Counted from the first letter of the stretch, positions 46,701 to 57,257 are shown. The stretch is DNA of 64,000 nucleotides from Chlorella sorokiniana (GCA_025917655.1 CP084608.1:744001-808000); one strand, 5' to 3'. Numbers and translations: made by a program. Notes: a model not told the origin generated them from the letters alone.

Positions 46701-46884
46701 TCCAGTCATCTCCCTTCGCTCCAAGCACATCGACATCATCCACCACTTTGCACGCGAGCGCGTCATCCGTGGCGAAGTCAACTTCAGCTACATCCCCACC
46801 GATGCCATGGTTGCTGACATCCCGACCAAGCCCGTGCCCACCAACAAGTTCAAGTACTGCCGCGCAGCTATGGGCATCGCCTGA
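43730..46884 (+). pseudogene. Copia family A, inverted degraded pol (right palindrome arm)
   Basis: Plus-strand near-duplicate of 38801-41969. It starts inside the end of gag (KRRDMEARRFNQRPPPSNRS) and covers protease, integrase, RT and RNase H to GIA-stop at 46882-46884. It shares the copy 3 markers (VSYTPQQNG, IVTANY, RASKTIKL, LPKPILPETI), so it was derived from that copy. Unlike the left arm it has at least ten small indels (for example near 44281, 44380, 44493, 45270, 45442, 46437 and 46637) and repeated CTG-to-CCG changes; one turns the integrase Cys of CDACTLG into Arg. Confidence 0.9.
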
Positions 46885-46915
46885 GTGCAGCGGGGCTGTG
46901 CAGCCTGCGTGGGAG

Positions 46916-47270
46916 TGTTGAGATGTGGCTGAGCCACATGTCCAGCCTGCACACCCGCAAAGCACATCTCCCCAGCTGCCACGTGGCAGACGCCGCCGAC
47001 GTGGACACCCTTTCGTCATGCATGAGCTTGACCCGCCTAATATGCTCAGACACCCTTCGATTATGCTTTCCCACTTTATTCTAAGTTGATTGACCCCCAT
47101 GCCATGCATTTCTGTGCACGTGAGCCCCGCCGTCATGCCACTACCACAAACACTACCCCGCATATGCCGGAATAATGCCAATAGTAGCATTGTGCTGCTC
47201 CAGCCTATTTAGCGCCATTCTGCGCCCTCTTTCATACTCTTGCGCTCTTTGTAACTACCTCCATCCAACA
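46916..47270 (+). repeat. Copia family A LTR, outer end of right palindrome arm
   Basis: 355 bp, TGTTGAGATG...CCATCCAACA, preceded by the PPT-like GCGTGGGAG (46907-46915). Right flank is copy 4 RNase H coding sequence, with no matching target duplication at the left end. Confidence 0.85.
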
Positions 47271-50200
47271 GGCGTCGCAGAGGCGTCGAGGGTAGCGTTG
47301 GACGGGCTGAAGATGATGCCGTAGTCAGGGGTACCAGCGAGGTAGCGCAAAGACATGCTTGGCTGCAGTCCAGTGGGAGGTGGTGGGCTTGGACATGTAG
47401 CGGGCCAGCGCTCCCACGGCTTGGGCGATGTCGGGTCTGGTGCAGGATGCCAGGTACATGAGGGAGCCGATGAGTGTGGAGTAGGGGTGCTCTGAGATGT
47501 CCATTGGGTCGCCGTCGGCGGTGAGCTTGAAGGCGATGCTTGAGGGTGTGTCGAAAGGCTTGGACTTGTCCATGCTGAACTTGGACAGCAGGTCGGTGGT
47601 GTGACGGGTCTGGGTCAGCTTGATGGTCTTGGCGGCACGGTCTCGCATGATGTCGATGCCTAGGAAGAAGGAGGCTGGGCCCAGGTCGCGGGTGTCGAAG
47701 GCGGTGGCTATCTGGTTCTTGATGGAGCTCAGCATGGATGTGTCGGCGGTGATGACCAGGATGTCATCGACGTAGATGAGCAGGTAGAATGGTGGAGAGG
47801 AAAGCTTGATGAAGAGGCCTGGGTCAGCTGTCGACTCGGTGAAGCCCATGGACTCGATCTCGGTCTTCAGGGTGCGATGCCAGGCTCGAGAAGCTTGCTT
47901 GAGTCCATAGAGGGCCTTGTTCAGCTTGCAGGCTTGGTCGTGGTTGCCGTTGTGGTAGCCAGGAGGTTGCTGAATGTAGACGTCTTCGTCCAGCTTGCCG
48001 TTGAGGAAGGCGGTCTTGATGTCGAGCTGGTGAATCTCCAGGTCCAGGTCGGCAGCAATGGCCAACACGGTGCGCAGGGTGGAGTACTTGGAGACAGGTG
48101 CAAACACTTGGTCGTAGTCGATGCCTTCGCGTTGGTGGAAGCCTTTGACGACGAGGCGGGCCTTGTAGCGCTCGATGTTGCCGTTGGCGTCGCGCTTCTC
48201 CTTGTAGACCCACTTGACAGGAATGGGCTTGACGCCAGGAGGTGTAGGTTGCAGGGTCCAGGTGTTGTTGGCGGCCAGGGAAGCGATCTCCTCGTCCATG
48301 GCGGAGCGCCAAAGGTCGGCGTTGGGAGATTGCAGGGCTTCCTCCAGGGTGGTAGGCTCAGTGGTCGTGGTGGCGACGTTGGCGGTGGCTCGAGCTGTGA
48401 CGCGGTATGCGTCATCCTGCCACTGGCTGGCTGGGCGGCGCGCAGCGGCACGCTCGGTGCGCCGCAGGGCGATGGGAGGAGAAGGTGGGTCTTCAGGCTC
48501 GGCTGGTGCTCCCACGGACTCGGTGTCGCCGGTGTCATCGTTGTCGATGAGGGAAATGGTCTCTGGCAGGTTGGGCTTGGGCAGGTTGGTCTTGGGCAGG
48601 CTTGGCTTGGGCAGATTGGTCTTGGGCAGGTTGGAGCTGGTCTCATTGAAGGTGACATCGCGGCTGATGACGATGGAGCCGTTGTCCAGCAGGATCTTGT
48701 AGCCCTTGGTGTTGGTCGGGTAGCCAATGAAGCGGCCGGGCTCGCTGACTGCATCGAGCTTGGAGCGAAGCGCTGTTGGAATGTGGGCGTAGGCACGGGC
48801 GCCAAAGATGCGCAGGTGGGAGAGGTCAGGCTTGGTGCCGTGAAGCATCTCGTAGGGGGTGACGTCTTGGGCAGATGTTGGAGAGCGGTTGCGCAAGTAG
48901 TTGGCGGTGGCGATGGCTTCTGCCCATAAGAACTTGGGCAGGTTGTACTCGGCCAGCATGGGGCGCGCCTTGTCCAGCAGGATGCGGTTGAGGCGCTCGG
49001 CCTTGCCGTTCTGCTGGGGCGTGTAGGCGACGGTGGTCTCGGACTGGATGCCCTTGGACTTGTAGAAGGTGTCCAGGCCGTTGTTGATGAACTCGCCGCC
49101 GTTGTCAGAGCGGATGCGCTTGACGGTGTGGCCGGTTTGACGCTCCAGCAGGTTGATGGTGGTCTTCAGGAAGTCAGCGGCGTCAGACTTGCGGCGTAGG
49201 GAGGCGACGAGAGAGTAGCCGGTGTAGTCGTCCTGGATGGTCATGAAGTACAGACTGCCACCGTGGGAGGGGACTGGCATGGGACCGCAAAGGTCGGTGT
49301 GCAGCAGCTCCAAAGGCTTGTGGGTGACGGAGGTGGAGGTGTAGAACGGTTGACGGTGTTGCTTGCCCAGGGTGCAGGCGTCGCAGGTGTCGACGCTGGT
49401 GGCTTTGAAGTCGGAGGGGTCGATGTTGATGCCGGTGGCCATGGTGGTGAGCTTGGCCAGGTTGTCGTAGCCGAGGTGGCCGAGGCGGCGGTGCCACAGG
49501 TTGGGTGTGTCGGCGCGTGCAGCGTAGGCGGTGGTGATGGCGTAGGCGGCGGAGCCTGGCTCGAGGCAGCGGCTGGCCAGGTGGTAGGTGTTGCTGGTGG
49601 TGTCGGTGTAGCCGTAGGCAATCATGTGGTTGCCCATGGAGATCTGGCAGCCGGTGCGGTCAAAGGAGAAGCTGATGCCTTTCTGGGTAGCTCGGTTGAC
49701 GGACAGGAGGTTGTCGGCGGCGTCGGGCATGTAGAGCACATCGGTGAGCTTGATCAGGTTGTCTGGGTTGGGCTGCAGGTACGCGTCGCCGATGAGGGTG
49801 GCCTCTCCGACGCTGCCGTTGCCGAAAGTGATGCGGATGGGCTGCGGCGCCGGGCGCAGGTTGGTGAGGAGTTGCTGGTGTGGTGTGATGTGCCGGCTCG
49901 CTCCAGTGTCCACGATCCAGTTGTCGCTGATGGTGTTGGAGGTGGTGGCGGCGGTGAAGGCGATGGCGCTGTACTGGGCGTTGACGCTGCGGTTGGAAGG
50001 CGGCGGGCGTTGGTTGAAGCGGCGGGCTTCCATGTCGCGGCGCTTCTTGTTGCACTCGTGGGCGTAGTGGCCAGGCTTGTGGCAGTAGAGGCAGGTGCCT
50101 TCGGCGTAGGCGCGGGCATCGCGGGAGGAGCGCTCGTCGACGCGGATGCCGAAGGTGCGTGGTGGGCCAAAGTTGGGTGGTGGACCGTTGAAGTTGGGCG

Positions 50201-50925
50201 GCCGCATGCGGGGGTTGCTGCTGCGGGGGCCACTGCCACGAGGGCCGTTGTTGCGGTTGATGCCGTTGATGTTTGCGGGGAGCGCCATTGCTGTTGGAGT
50301 GCCGGTCGTCGCGGCGAGGATGGAAGGAGGCCATCAGGGCTGAGTCGGAGCTGCGGATGACGTCGGGCTTGGCGCGGCGGTGCTCGGCTTGCAGAAGGTG
50401 GGGCAGGATGTCATCCACGGTGAATGTGCCGGCGGAGGCGGTGGTGGTTTCGATGACGGTGACGACTGTGTCGAAGGTGGAGGGCAGGCCAGCCAGGACT
50501 TGGCACGCCACGTCGATGTCTTCGACCTTGTGGCCGGCGGCGTTGAGCTGGTCTTGCAGGGCCTTAGCACGGTTGGTGAAGGCGGTGACAGTCTCGGTGG
50601 AGGCCATCTTCAGGGAGTTGAGCTCACGGCGCAGTTGGAGCTTGCGTGCGAAGGACTTGGCGGCGAAGATGCCTTGCAGAGTGGTCCAGGCTTGGTTGGC
50701 GGTGGTGCAGCGCAGGATGGTTGGCTGGTGGTGGGGCTTGACGAGGATGCCGATGTAGGAGAGGGCGAGCTCGTCTGCCTTGATGTCCTCGGGAGTGGTT
50801 GGGGCCTCAGTGCTGACGACGGTGTGCCAGCACTTCTTGGTGGTGAGGAAGAACTTCATGTTTGCTGCCCACACTGGGTAGTTGTCCCAGTCCAGCCGCT
50901 CAATGGACATGCCGTCGGTTGCCAT
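47271..50925 (-). pseudogene. Copia family A copy 4, gag-pol lacking its 3' end
   Basis: Gag-pol from MATDGMSIERL (50925) to within RNase H; the last ~120 codons and the 3' LTR are absent where the palindrome LTR adjoins at 47270. One inserted T near 50275 shifts gag; below that about 980 codons are continuously open, with CLYCHKPGHYAHEC, WIVDTGASRHIT, RSDNGGEF, LDIKTAFLNG and YVDDILV. It is the best-preserved pol here. Integrase residues differ from copies 2 and 3 in a block (FYTSTSVTHKP, IQDDYTGYSLVASLRR), while gag and leader are almost identical to copy 2. Confidence 0.92.
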
Positions 50926-51871
50926 GATGTCCACGCTTGTGTGCAAACTGCTGACTGCTGACGGCTGGCGGCCGCTAGCAGGCACCTTGTGCCTCTGCTA
51001 GTGCGTGCTCGGAGGTGCCGCGGCAAAGTGTGCCGCAGATTGTGCCGCCGAAGATGGCTGGCGGAAAGGTGGGGAAGGTCGGTGCCTTAGAATAAGTAGC
51101 CGGTACGTGGCACACGAGGCCAGGCACCGAACGGGGAGCTGCGTGCCACACGAGGACAGCACAGCCCAGGCACCACCTTTGAGTAAATGTTGGAGAAGTG
51201 GAGGAATAGACGGGAAAGGGGGGCAGGATAGATGTGGATGGCAGCGGCGCTCGACGGCGCTAGGGCACTGCCAAAGGAGAGTGCCCAGGGGGGCAAAGGC
51301 AGCGGCGCACTTAGGCGCTGGGGCACTGCCAATAACGGAGGGGCCAGAGGGGCGGAGCAGCGGCGCGCGGAGGCGCTAGGGCGCTGCTTGCACTTATCTT
51401 AAGTGGTTGTGTCAGCGTAGAGCTACGGCAGTGGGTTGAGGCAAAGTAGAAGTTTAGTAACTTGGCGGGAGGCGGGGTATCGAGCTGGTCACAAGTGACC
51501 CAACTCGCTTACTCGCTGTCGGCTGCTACACAGCTGCTCAAGCAGCTGTCTCTTTGCAAGCAGGTGCTGTCGAAAGCAGGTTTAGGCTGCCGGAAAGTAG
51601 AATTAGGCTGCCGGCTGCAGGCTGGCAGCTATGCAGCAAAAGGCGCTGGCTGTGCGAGCGAAAGGCGGCGCTGTGCGAGCGAAAAGGCGCTGCTATGCAC
51701 GAAATATGCCGCAAGCAAAGGCGGGCTTAGTCTGAGAGGCTTCGGTCTGTAGGCGCCGGTCCGGAGGTCGAGGCGGAAGGGCTCGCGTGCAGTGCTCGGG
51801 TCGCTGGCAGCGAGAAAAGGCGTCTGGGGTGACGGCAAGAGCGTGTGCCGGACTCAAGGGCAGAGGAGGGA
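50926..51871 (-). other. Copia family A 5' leader of copy 4
   Basis: Matches 35342-36287 with only a few indels (for example in the AAGGAGAG and GGGGGG stretches near 51273-51295). Confidence 0.75.
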
Positions 51872-51887
51872 GCTGGGGCCCATAACC
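51872..51887 (-). promoter_or_regulatory. Primer-binding site of copy 4
   Basis: Same GGTTATGGGCCCC motif, abutting the LTR at 51888, as in copy 2. Confidence 0.75.
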
Positions 51888-52259
51888 TGTTAGATGGAGG
51901 CAGTTACAAAGTGCGCAAGAGTATGGAAAAGGGCGCAGAATGGCGCTAAGTATGCAGGAGCAGCACAATGCTGCTTTTGGCATTATTCCGGCATTTGCGG
52001 AGTGGTGTCCGAAGTGGTGGTATCCAGGGTGGCCAGAGGAATAACGGCGGGGCTCAGGTGCACAGAAATGCATGGCGTTTGTGTCGATCAACTTAGAATA
52101 AAGTGGGGAAGCATAATCGAAGGGTGTCTGGGCGTATTAGCTAAGTTGGGCTCATGCATGACGAAAATGTGTCCACGTCAGCAGCGCCTGCCACGTGGCA
52201 GCTGGGGAGATGTGCTGCGGGTGTGCAGGCTGGACATGTGGCTCAGCCACATCTCAACA
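51888..52259 (-). repeat. Copia family A LTR (TGTTAG type), 5' LTR of copy 4
   Basis: 372 bp, indistinguishable by eye from 36304-36675, and followed by the same GGGCG and family B sequence. Confidence 0.9.
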
Positions 52260-53394
52260 GGGCGCATCATCATCAGTCGTGATGTGACATTCGTGGAGAA
52301 CAACAAGACCATCAGTCGCAAGCCTGAAGCAGATCCTGTTACTTCAGATGATGAAGAAGACCAAGATTCCGTGGGAGAAGATCAGCCTGACGATCAGCCC
52401 ATGGAGACCGAGCCGACACAGACAGATGGCAGCAACCGGCGTACACCACCAGCACCTGGGAAGCGGCCGAAACGGTCAGCAACAGACGTCCCAGCATCAG
52501 TATGGAGGGAAGAAGGCTACCAAATCACCGGACGAAAGCGAAACCTAGCTGCAGCACACGCAGCTATCATCAAGGAGCCGGCCGACCTGGAAGAAGCACT
52601 GGACTCAGAGCAAGCAGAGCTCTGGCAACAAGCAGCTGATGAGGAGATGGAATCACTGCTGGCAAACAACACCTGGACTCTGGAGAAGATACCAACCGGC
52701 ATCACGCCCATTCCGGTCAAGTGGGTGTTCAAGCTCAAGAGAGATGCATCGGGCAACATCGAGCGCTACAAGGCACGCCTAGTGGCCAAGGGATTTCGCC
52801 AGAAGGAGGGCATAGACTACGATGAAGTCTTTGCACCTGTCAGCAAGTACACCACCCTGCGCACACTACTGGCGCTAGCAGCATCCGAAGACCTGGAGAT
52901 TCACCAGCTCGACATCAAGACCGCATTCTTGAATGGAGAGCTTGAGGAGGATGTATGGATTGAACAGCCACCTGGCTACAGCAACGGCGATTCCAGTACG
53001 GCATGCCACCTACACAAGTCACTTTATGGACTGAAGCAAGCTCCAAGAGCCTGGCATACCAAGCTGAAGGAAGAACTGGAAGCCCAAGACTACATATCAT
53101 CAGCGGCCGACCCAGCTCTCTTTATCAAGCAGGCAGAAGACCCTGTTTATCTGCTCACCTACGTGGATGACATCCTGATCATCGCACGACACATCAGCTC
53201 AGTGGATGAAGCAAACGCCAAGATTCTCTCGGCGTTTGAAGCACGAGACATGGGAAAAGCAACCTGTTTTCTTGGAATGGACATCCACAGAGACAGAGAC
53301 AACCGCACCATCAGTCTGGCTCAGAGCAGACTCATCAGCGATCTGTTGGAGAAGCACAACATGAAGGAATGCAAGACCCAGACTGTGCTGGCGA
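52260..53394 (+). pseudogene. Copia family B RT, duplicate copy
   Basis: Same as 36676-37803 but with the intact LRTLLALAASEDLEIHQLDIKT join that the first copy has lost, so about 375 codons stay in frame up to YVDDILIIAR and MKECKTQTVL. Joined to RepX at 53395 exactly as in the first copy. Confidence 0.9.
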
Positions 53395-54172
53395 TGGCGG
53401 CAAGTGCGTGTGTAGTGGCGCGGCGGGTGATGGGCGTTCGCCACCGTGTGTGGCAACGTGCCGGCGGGGGGGTCCGCCCCCCCCCGCCCGGCTTGCCTTG
53501 CGGCACCCGCGCCGCCGGTCCTAGCGGGCCGGCAGGCACACCTGCGGAGCGCGTACATGCCCTTGCTGTCGGTAGTCGTGTGCCCGCTAGCAACCGGCTT
53601 GCCCCGTCCTTGCTCTTTGCATCCATTGGTTGACGGTTCCCCAGCGCTCGGCTCCTGCGTTGACTTGTCCCTGTTCCCATGGCTCCCTCCAGCACGCTTC
53701 CACACTCGATTTCCTCGCCCCTTTCTGAGTGGCTTGCACCTTCCCTTTCCATGGCTCCCCTCCTTTTCTTAGCCTGCCCCCTCCTGGACGCCCCCTTCTC
53801 CCTGTCCCAGTACGCCCCCCCTTTTTTTTTGTCTTGGCCTGGTTGCCTTTGCGTCTCTTCCGTGGTGGGTTGCTCCATCCTCGCCTCGGGTCTTTCAGTT
53901 CTTTGCCTTGCCCTGTTGTGCCGCTGCCTGCCCCAGTCTGGCGGTTGCCGGGATCTCGCGTTTCATCTGCCTTCACAGCGACATACCGAACACACATACA
54001 CACACAAAGAAAAAAGAAAAAAATCTGCGTACCACCCCCGTGACTGCATGCCCCATCTTGCTGTCACATGCGCGTTCGCGCTGCTGTTTGGCTGCCTCAT
54101 CGGTCATGATGCTTCGTGGCTTCGGCCTACCTACGCTTCTTGAGATCCCCCACGTCTCAAGTGTAAGAGCAC

Positions 54173-54214
<42 letters not shown>
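53395..54214 (+). mobile_element. RepX copy 4 with long A tract
   Basis: RepX from GCGATGGCGG to CACCCCTC followed by about 36 A (54178-54214). Retains the 3' end that copy 3 lost. Confidence 0.85.
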
Positions 54215-54215
<1 letters not shown>

Positions 54216-54370
54216 GTCGATGCTAACCCAACACCCCCTGGGCAAGTGCCTCTTAGCAGCGAGGATGGCGCGTCCTTCAGAGATATTGAAGGTAGCCACC
54301 ACCGTGCTTTGAGGCCGTCCCACCCACGGCGCATGTGCACCACGCACAAAATGGACCTGCGGCGTGACCC

Positions 54371-54402
<32 letters not shown>
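54215..54402 (+). other. Duplicate of the unidentified 157-bp flank, plus A tract
   Basis: 54215-54370 is the inverted match of 26896-27052. It ends in CCCC followed by about 30 A (54374-54402), a second poly(A) tract 160 bp after the first. Confidence 0.6.
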
Positions 54403-54404
<2 letters not shown>

Positions 54405-55571
54405 AAGGTACGATTGCGGGCGACGGCAGTACGTATCACGCGTGAGCCCCCCTCACACTAGCGCAGTAAAACTGCACTTTGGGCTGGGATGGTGCTCCCT
54501 GCGGGGACGCCCTCGACGTAGGCCTCGTCAGCGAGGCCGCACGCCTCTCGCCAACATCGACCTGGCGGGGCTCCCCACCATCAAGGGGACCCAACCCCAG
54601 GCTGCGAAGGTATCCTACAACCTGGGTCCCCACGGCTGGCGGGCCACCCCACCCGCCCCACCGTGCGCCCGCAAAAAGGTCTAACTGCTCAAAGAGTGCC
54701 CATTTGGTGACGCGCGCATCCGGAAGGCCCACCAGCCTGTTCCAGAAACGGGTCACCAGCTTGCCCCGGTGAGTGGCGAGGGGGTAAAACCCTGCCTCGG
54801 CCAACACCACGGGAGCGGGAGTGCTTTGCGGCAGGCGCCCCATCGCGTGCCGCAAGAACGAGCGCAAGAGCCGCTCGGAAGCATTCTCCCCGCCCCCTCG
54901 CAAGAACTGCGGCGCCCACACCTCGCAGCCGTACGACACCACAGGCAGCACCAAAGCCTGGAAAAGCCGCCTTTGCAACCCAAAGTCAGACGTGCCAATG
55001 TGGGAGAGTTTGCGCCGCATGGCGTGCAAGGCCCGCTGGCCCGCCCTGCCCAACTCTGCGCAGGCAAAGGGCCCAAAAGCGTGTAGCTGATGTACCTCCA
55101 CCCCAAGGTACCTAAAGGGGGGCGGTGGCCAGCCGCTCCCCCGGTACGTGAGGCGTGGTGCTGGCCTTGTCGCCACGCGAGAAGAGGCGGGGAAGCCCAC
55201 CACCTTGGTCTTCTCAACATTAACGGTCAGGCCCCAACGCTCACAGTACCGCTCCAGCACCCCCAGCTGTGCTTGGAGCCCAGCTGCCGCCACGGACACG
55301 AGCAGCAAGTCGTCGCATACAACAACGCTGGGACCCCGTGACCACGCAGGGTGGGCAGCTCAACCCCATCCGCACTCATCACCCACTGCTCAAAGTCGTC
55401 TAGAAACAAGCCAAACAAAGTGGGGCTCAGCGGGCACCCTTGCTTGACGCCAATGGAGGATTGGAACAAAGGAGTGAGGCCCTCTTGCGTGCGGACACAC
55501 ATGGGCACATCCCCGTACAATGCCTTCACCGCATCAAGCAACGCCGTGGGCATCCCACGGCGTGCAAGCTT
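54403..55571 (-). mobile_element. LINE fragment 3
   Basis: Minus-strand RT from RRGMPTALLDAVKALYGDVPM near 55560 through GVKQGCPLSPTLFGL and the thumb (RRKLSHIGTSDFGLQRRLFQALVL). The YADD tetrad is damaged: the sequence near 55315 has lost bases (TCGTCGCATAC against TCGTCAGCATAC). Past FEQLDL (about 54690) it continues with sequence not matched by the other LINE copies. Confidence 0.8.
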
Positions 55572-55712
55572 AACACGGCGTGGGAGTGTTAAGTGTGGCG
55601 GTGCCACGTGTCCAGTCTGCACATCCGCCGCACATCTGCCAAGCTGTCAGCTGGCAGGCGTTACTAGAGATTGTTAAGTCCGCTACTTGCCTGCCTTCCA
55701 TCCCAGCGACCC

Positions 55713-55735
55713 TTCTGGAACATTCTAGAAGCTTC
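55713..55735 (+). promoter_or_regulatory. Five-unit perfect heat-shock element
   Basis: TTC 55713, GAA 55718, TTC 55723, GAA 55728, TTC 55733: alternating units exactly 5 bp apart, the HSF consensus. Further units at 55756-55763 and 55776-55788. Confidence 0.8.
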
Positions 55736-55809
55736 CCGTGCGTTCTTCTACAAGCTTCCAGAAACCTCTAGATCCTTCCGGAAGCTTCTACACACTTCTG
55801 TGCATCCGC

Positions 55810-55866
55810 TTCTAGAAGCTTCTCGAACCTTCTCGAAGCTTCTACAGCCTTCCTTCCAGAAGCTTC
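55810..55866 (+). promoter_or_regulatory. Seven-unit perfect heat-shock element plus three-unit element
   Basis: TTC/GAA units start at 55810, 55815, 55820, 55825, 55830, 55835 and 55840 without a mismatch; a further TTC-GAA-TTC set starts at 55854. Confidence 0.85.
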
Positions 55867-56102
55867 CATTGCTCACCTAATCCCGGTGTAGGGGCTCACC
55901 AGAGGCTTACCTAATCCTGGTGCGGGGGCTCACTAGGGGCTCACCAAATAGTGCTGTGCATGCTTTGACTTTCTACCTGGCGGCCTACTTAACAGGCCTC
56001 TCGCCCCCACTCGCAACCATTCTATCCTTTTCTTTCAGCCTTTCTCAACAGCAGCCTCCTCTTGTAACCTCCAGCCCTACTTGAGCGCCTTCATCTCAAC
56101 AG

Positions 56103-56644
56103 CTGTGCGGTCCGCCGCTCCACTGTCAGAAACTTAGGCAGCATATCGTCGATGCTGAGATCCTGGTCGCTGCTTGTAAGCACCGTGCTGATCATGCCAT
56201 AAGCCGGTGGAAGGCCCGCCAGAAACTGTAAAGCGACTTCCGAGTCCTTTACTTCATCGCCAGCTGCTCGTAGCTGGGTCTGGATCTCCTTTGCCCGTGC
56301 CGCATAGACTGTAAGCGGCTCTGTCGGGCTGAGCTTGAGCTGAGTGAGCTCCCGTCGCAAGATGAGCTTGCGAGCGTTGGTCTTGGCCTCATACGTGGTC
56401 TTCAGTGTCTTCCACGCACTCTTGGCTGTCGCGCACTGTCCCACCGTTGTCAGGTGATGATCCTTCACGTGCAAGATGATCTGCGCCAGTGCCCTCTGGT
56501 CCCGATCTGAGGAGACGGTGTCCTCCGAGATCGCACTCCAAAGTCCTTGGAGATGAGCAGCGCACGCATGCGAATGCTCCATGTGGCGTAGTTGTCCACG
56601 TCCGGGCGTTCGACGGTGAGCTTGTCCTCCGCTGCCGTCGCCAT
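56103..56644 (-). pseudogene. Copia gag fragment (third family, gag C)
   Basis: Minus-strand UBN2-type gag from MATAAEDKLTVERLDVDNYATWSIRMRALLIS, then WSAISEDTV, AKSAWKTLKTTYEAKTNARKLILRRELTQLKL and DLSIDDMLPKFLTVERRTAQLL. It is cut before the zinc knuckle where the LTR end meets it at 56102. One C is lost near 56543 relative to the second copy, which shifts the frame at ISK. Could be the gag of family B or of the heat-shock LTR family; nothing in the window decides. Confidence 0.8.
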
Positions 56645-56737
56645 GATGTACCGCCTGCTTCAGAGGGATGACGAGATGTCCAAAGCGTGTGCGTAAGTGC
56701 GCCAAGCAGAGGTGAAGGATGTGAGCGCCTTAATTTA

Positions 56738-57092
56738 TGCCCGGCTTGCGTTGGATTCTTCCTTGCCTTTTCTGACTCTTTCACAGTTTGCCTTGCTTTG
56801 CATCCTTGTCATCATGCTTTGCTTGCGTGCTTGCTTGCCATCCCGTGTGCTTGCTGCATCTTGCATCACCTCAGCGCGATGGGGGTGCGCGGGCCCGGGC
56901 TTTGACTCCCGCGCGCCGCTGGCCTGATGAGTTCCCGGTTTCGAGGGCCAGCCCGTTTCTGTCTCGCTGGCTCCGGCTGCAGCGCAGAGGTGGGCCCGTT
57001 TGCGTCTGAGTTGCATGGGCCCTATGCCCCGTCTGCGAGGGACAAGTGATTGTCCCGAAGGCAGACGTTAAACCAGTGTAACATAACATAAC
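56738..57092 (+). repeat. RepY copy 3
   Basis: Full RepY with GTAACATAACATAACAT end; sits directly upstream (in gag orientation) of the gag C leader, as at 63848. Confidence 0.8.
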
Positions 57093-57257
57093 ATTATGCG
57101 TAGTTGGGGCCCATAACCAATGTTGAGATGAAGGCGCTACCGTCTGTCGTTGGCTGGAGACGACACCCACAGCAGCGATTCTGAGCCCCAGCCCCACCGC
57201 GAGGCGACCCCGGCTTGAGTGGGCCTACGTCGCCGTTCTCGCGGCCCCTGCCAGCCC
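57093..57257 (-). repeat. LTR-end/primer-site scrap plus LINE 3' UTR scrap
   Basis: 57100-57135 reads on the minus strand as AGCGCCTTCATCTCAACA (the end of the 516-bp LTR) then TTGGTTATGGGCCCCAAC, a primer-binding site like that of family A. The rest matches the loop of the foldback at 18500-18740. Confidence 0.6.

Larger units (their letters stand above)
55587..56102 (+). repeat. 516-bp LTR with heat-shock element arrays (copy 1)
   Basis: Runs TGTTAAGTGTGGCGG...TTCATCTCAACA, with TGTT/AACA ends, preceded by the PPT-like GGCGTGGGAG (55577-55586), so this is a 3' LTR; almost all of the internal region is missing. The first 70 bp resemble the family A LTR (shared CCACNTGTCCAG..TGCACA), which makes it a related copia LTR. 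It contains perfect NGAAN arrays (55713-55866), a direct repeat of GGGGCTCAC (55891-55950) and a TGTAA signal at 56065-56069. A reverse copy is at 57613-58108. Confidence 0.75.

Noticed and set aside
43730-47270. A-to-I editing of a hairpin transcript as cause of the T-to-C changes
   Set aside because: Would need an ADAR-type enzyme, not known in green algae, and reverse transcription of the edited RNA. The many indels alongside favour sequencing error or ordinary decay.
22769-53394. An active full-length copia element
   Set aside because: No copy has two matching LTRs and an unbroken gag-pol: copy 2 has mismatched LTR subtypes and frameshifts, copy 3 lacks its 5' LTR, and copy 4 lacks its 3' end.
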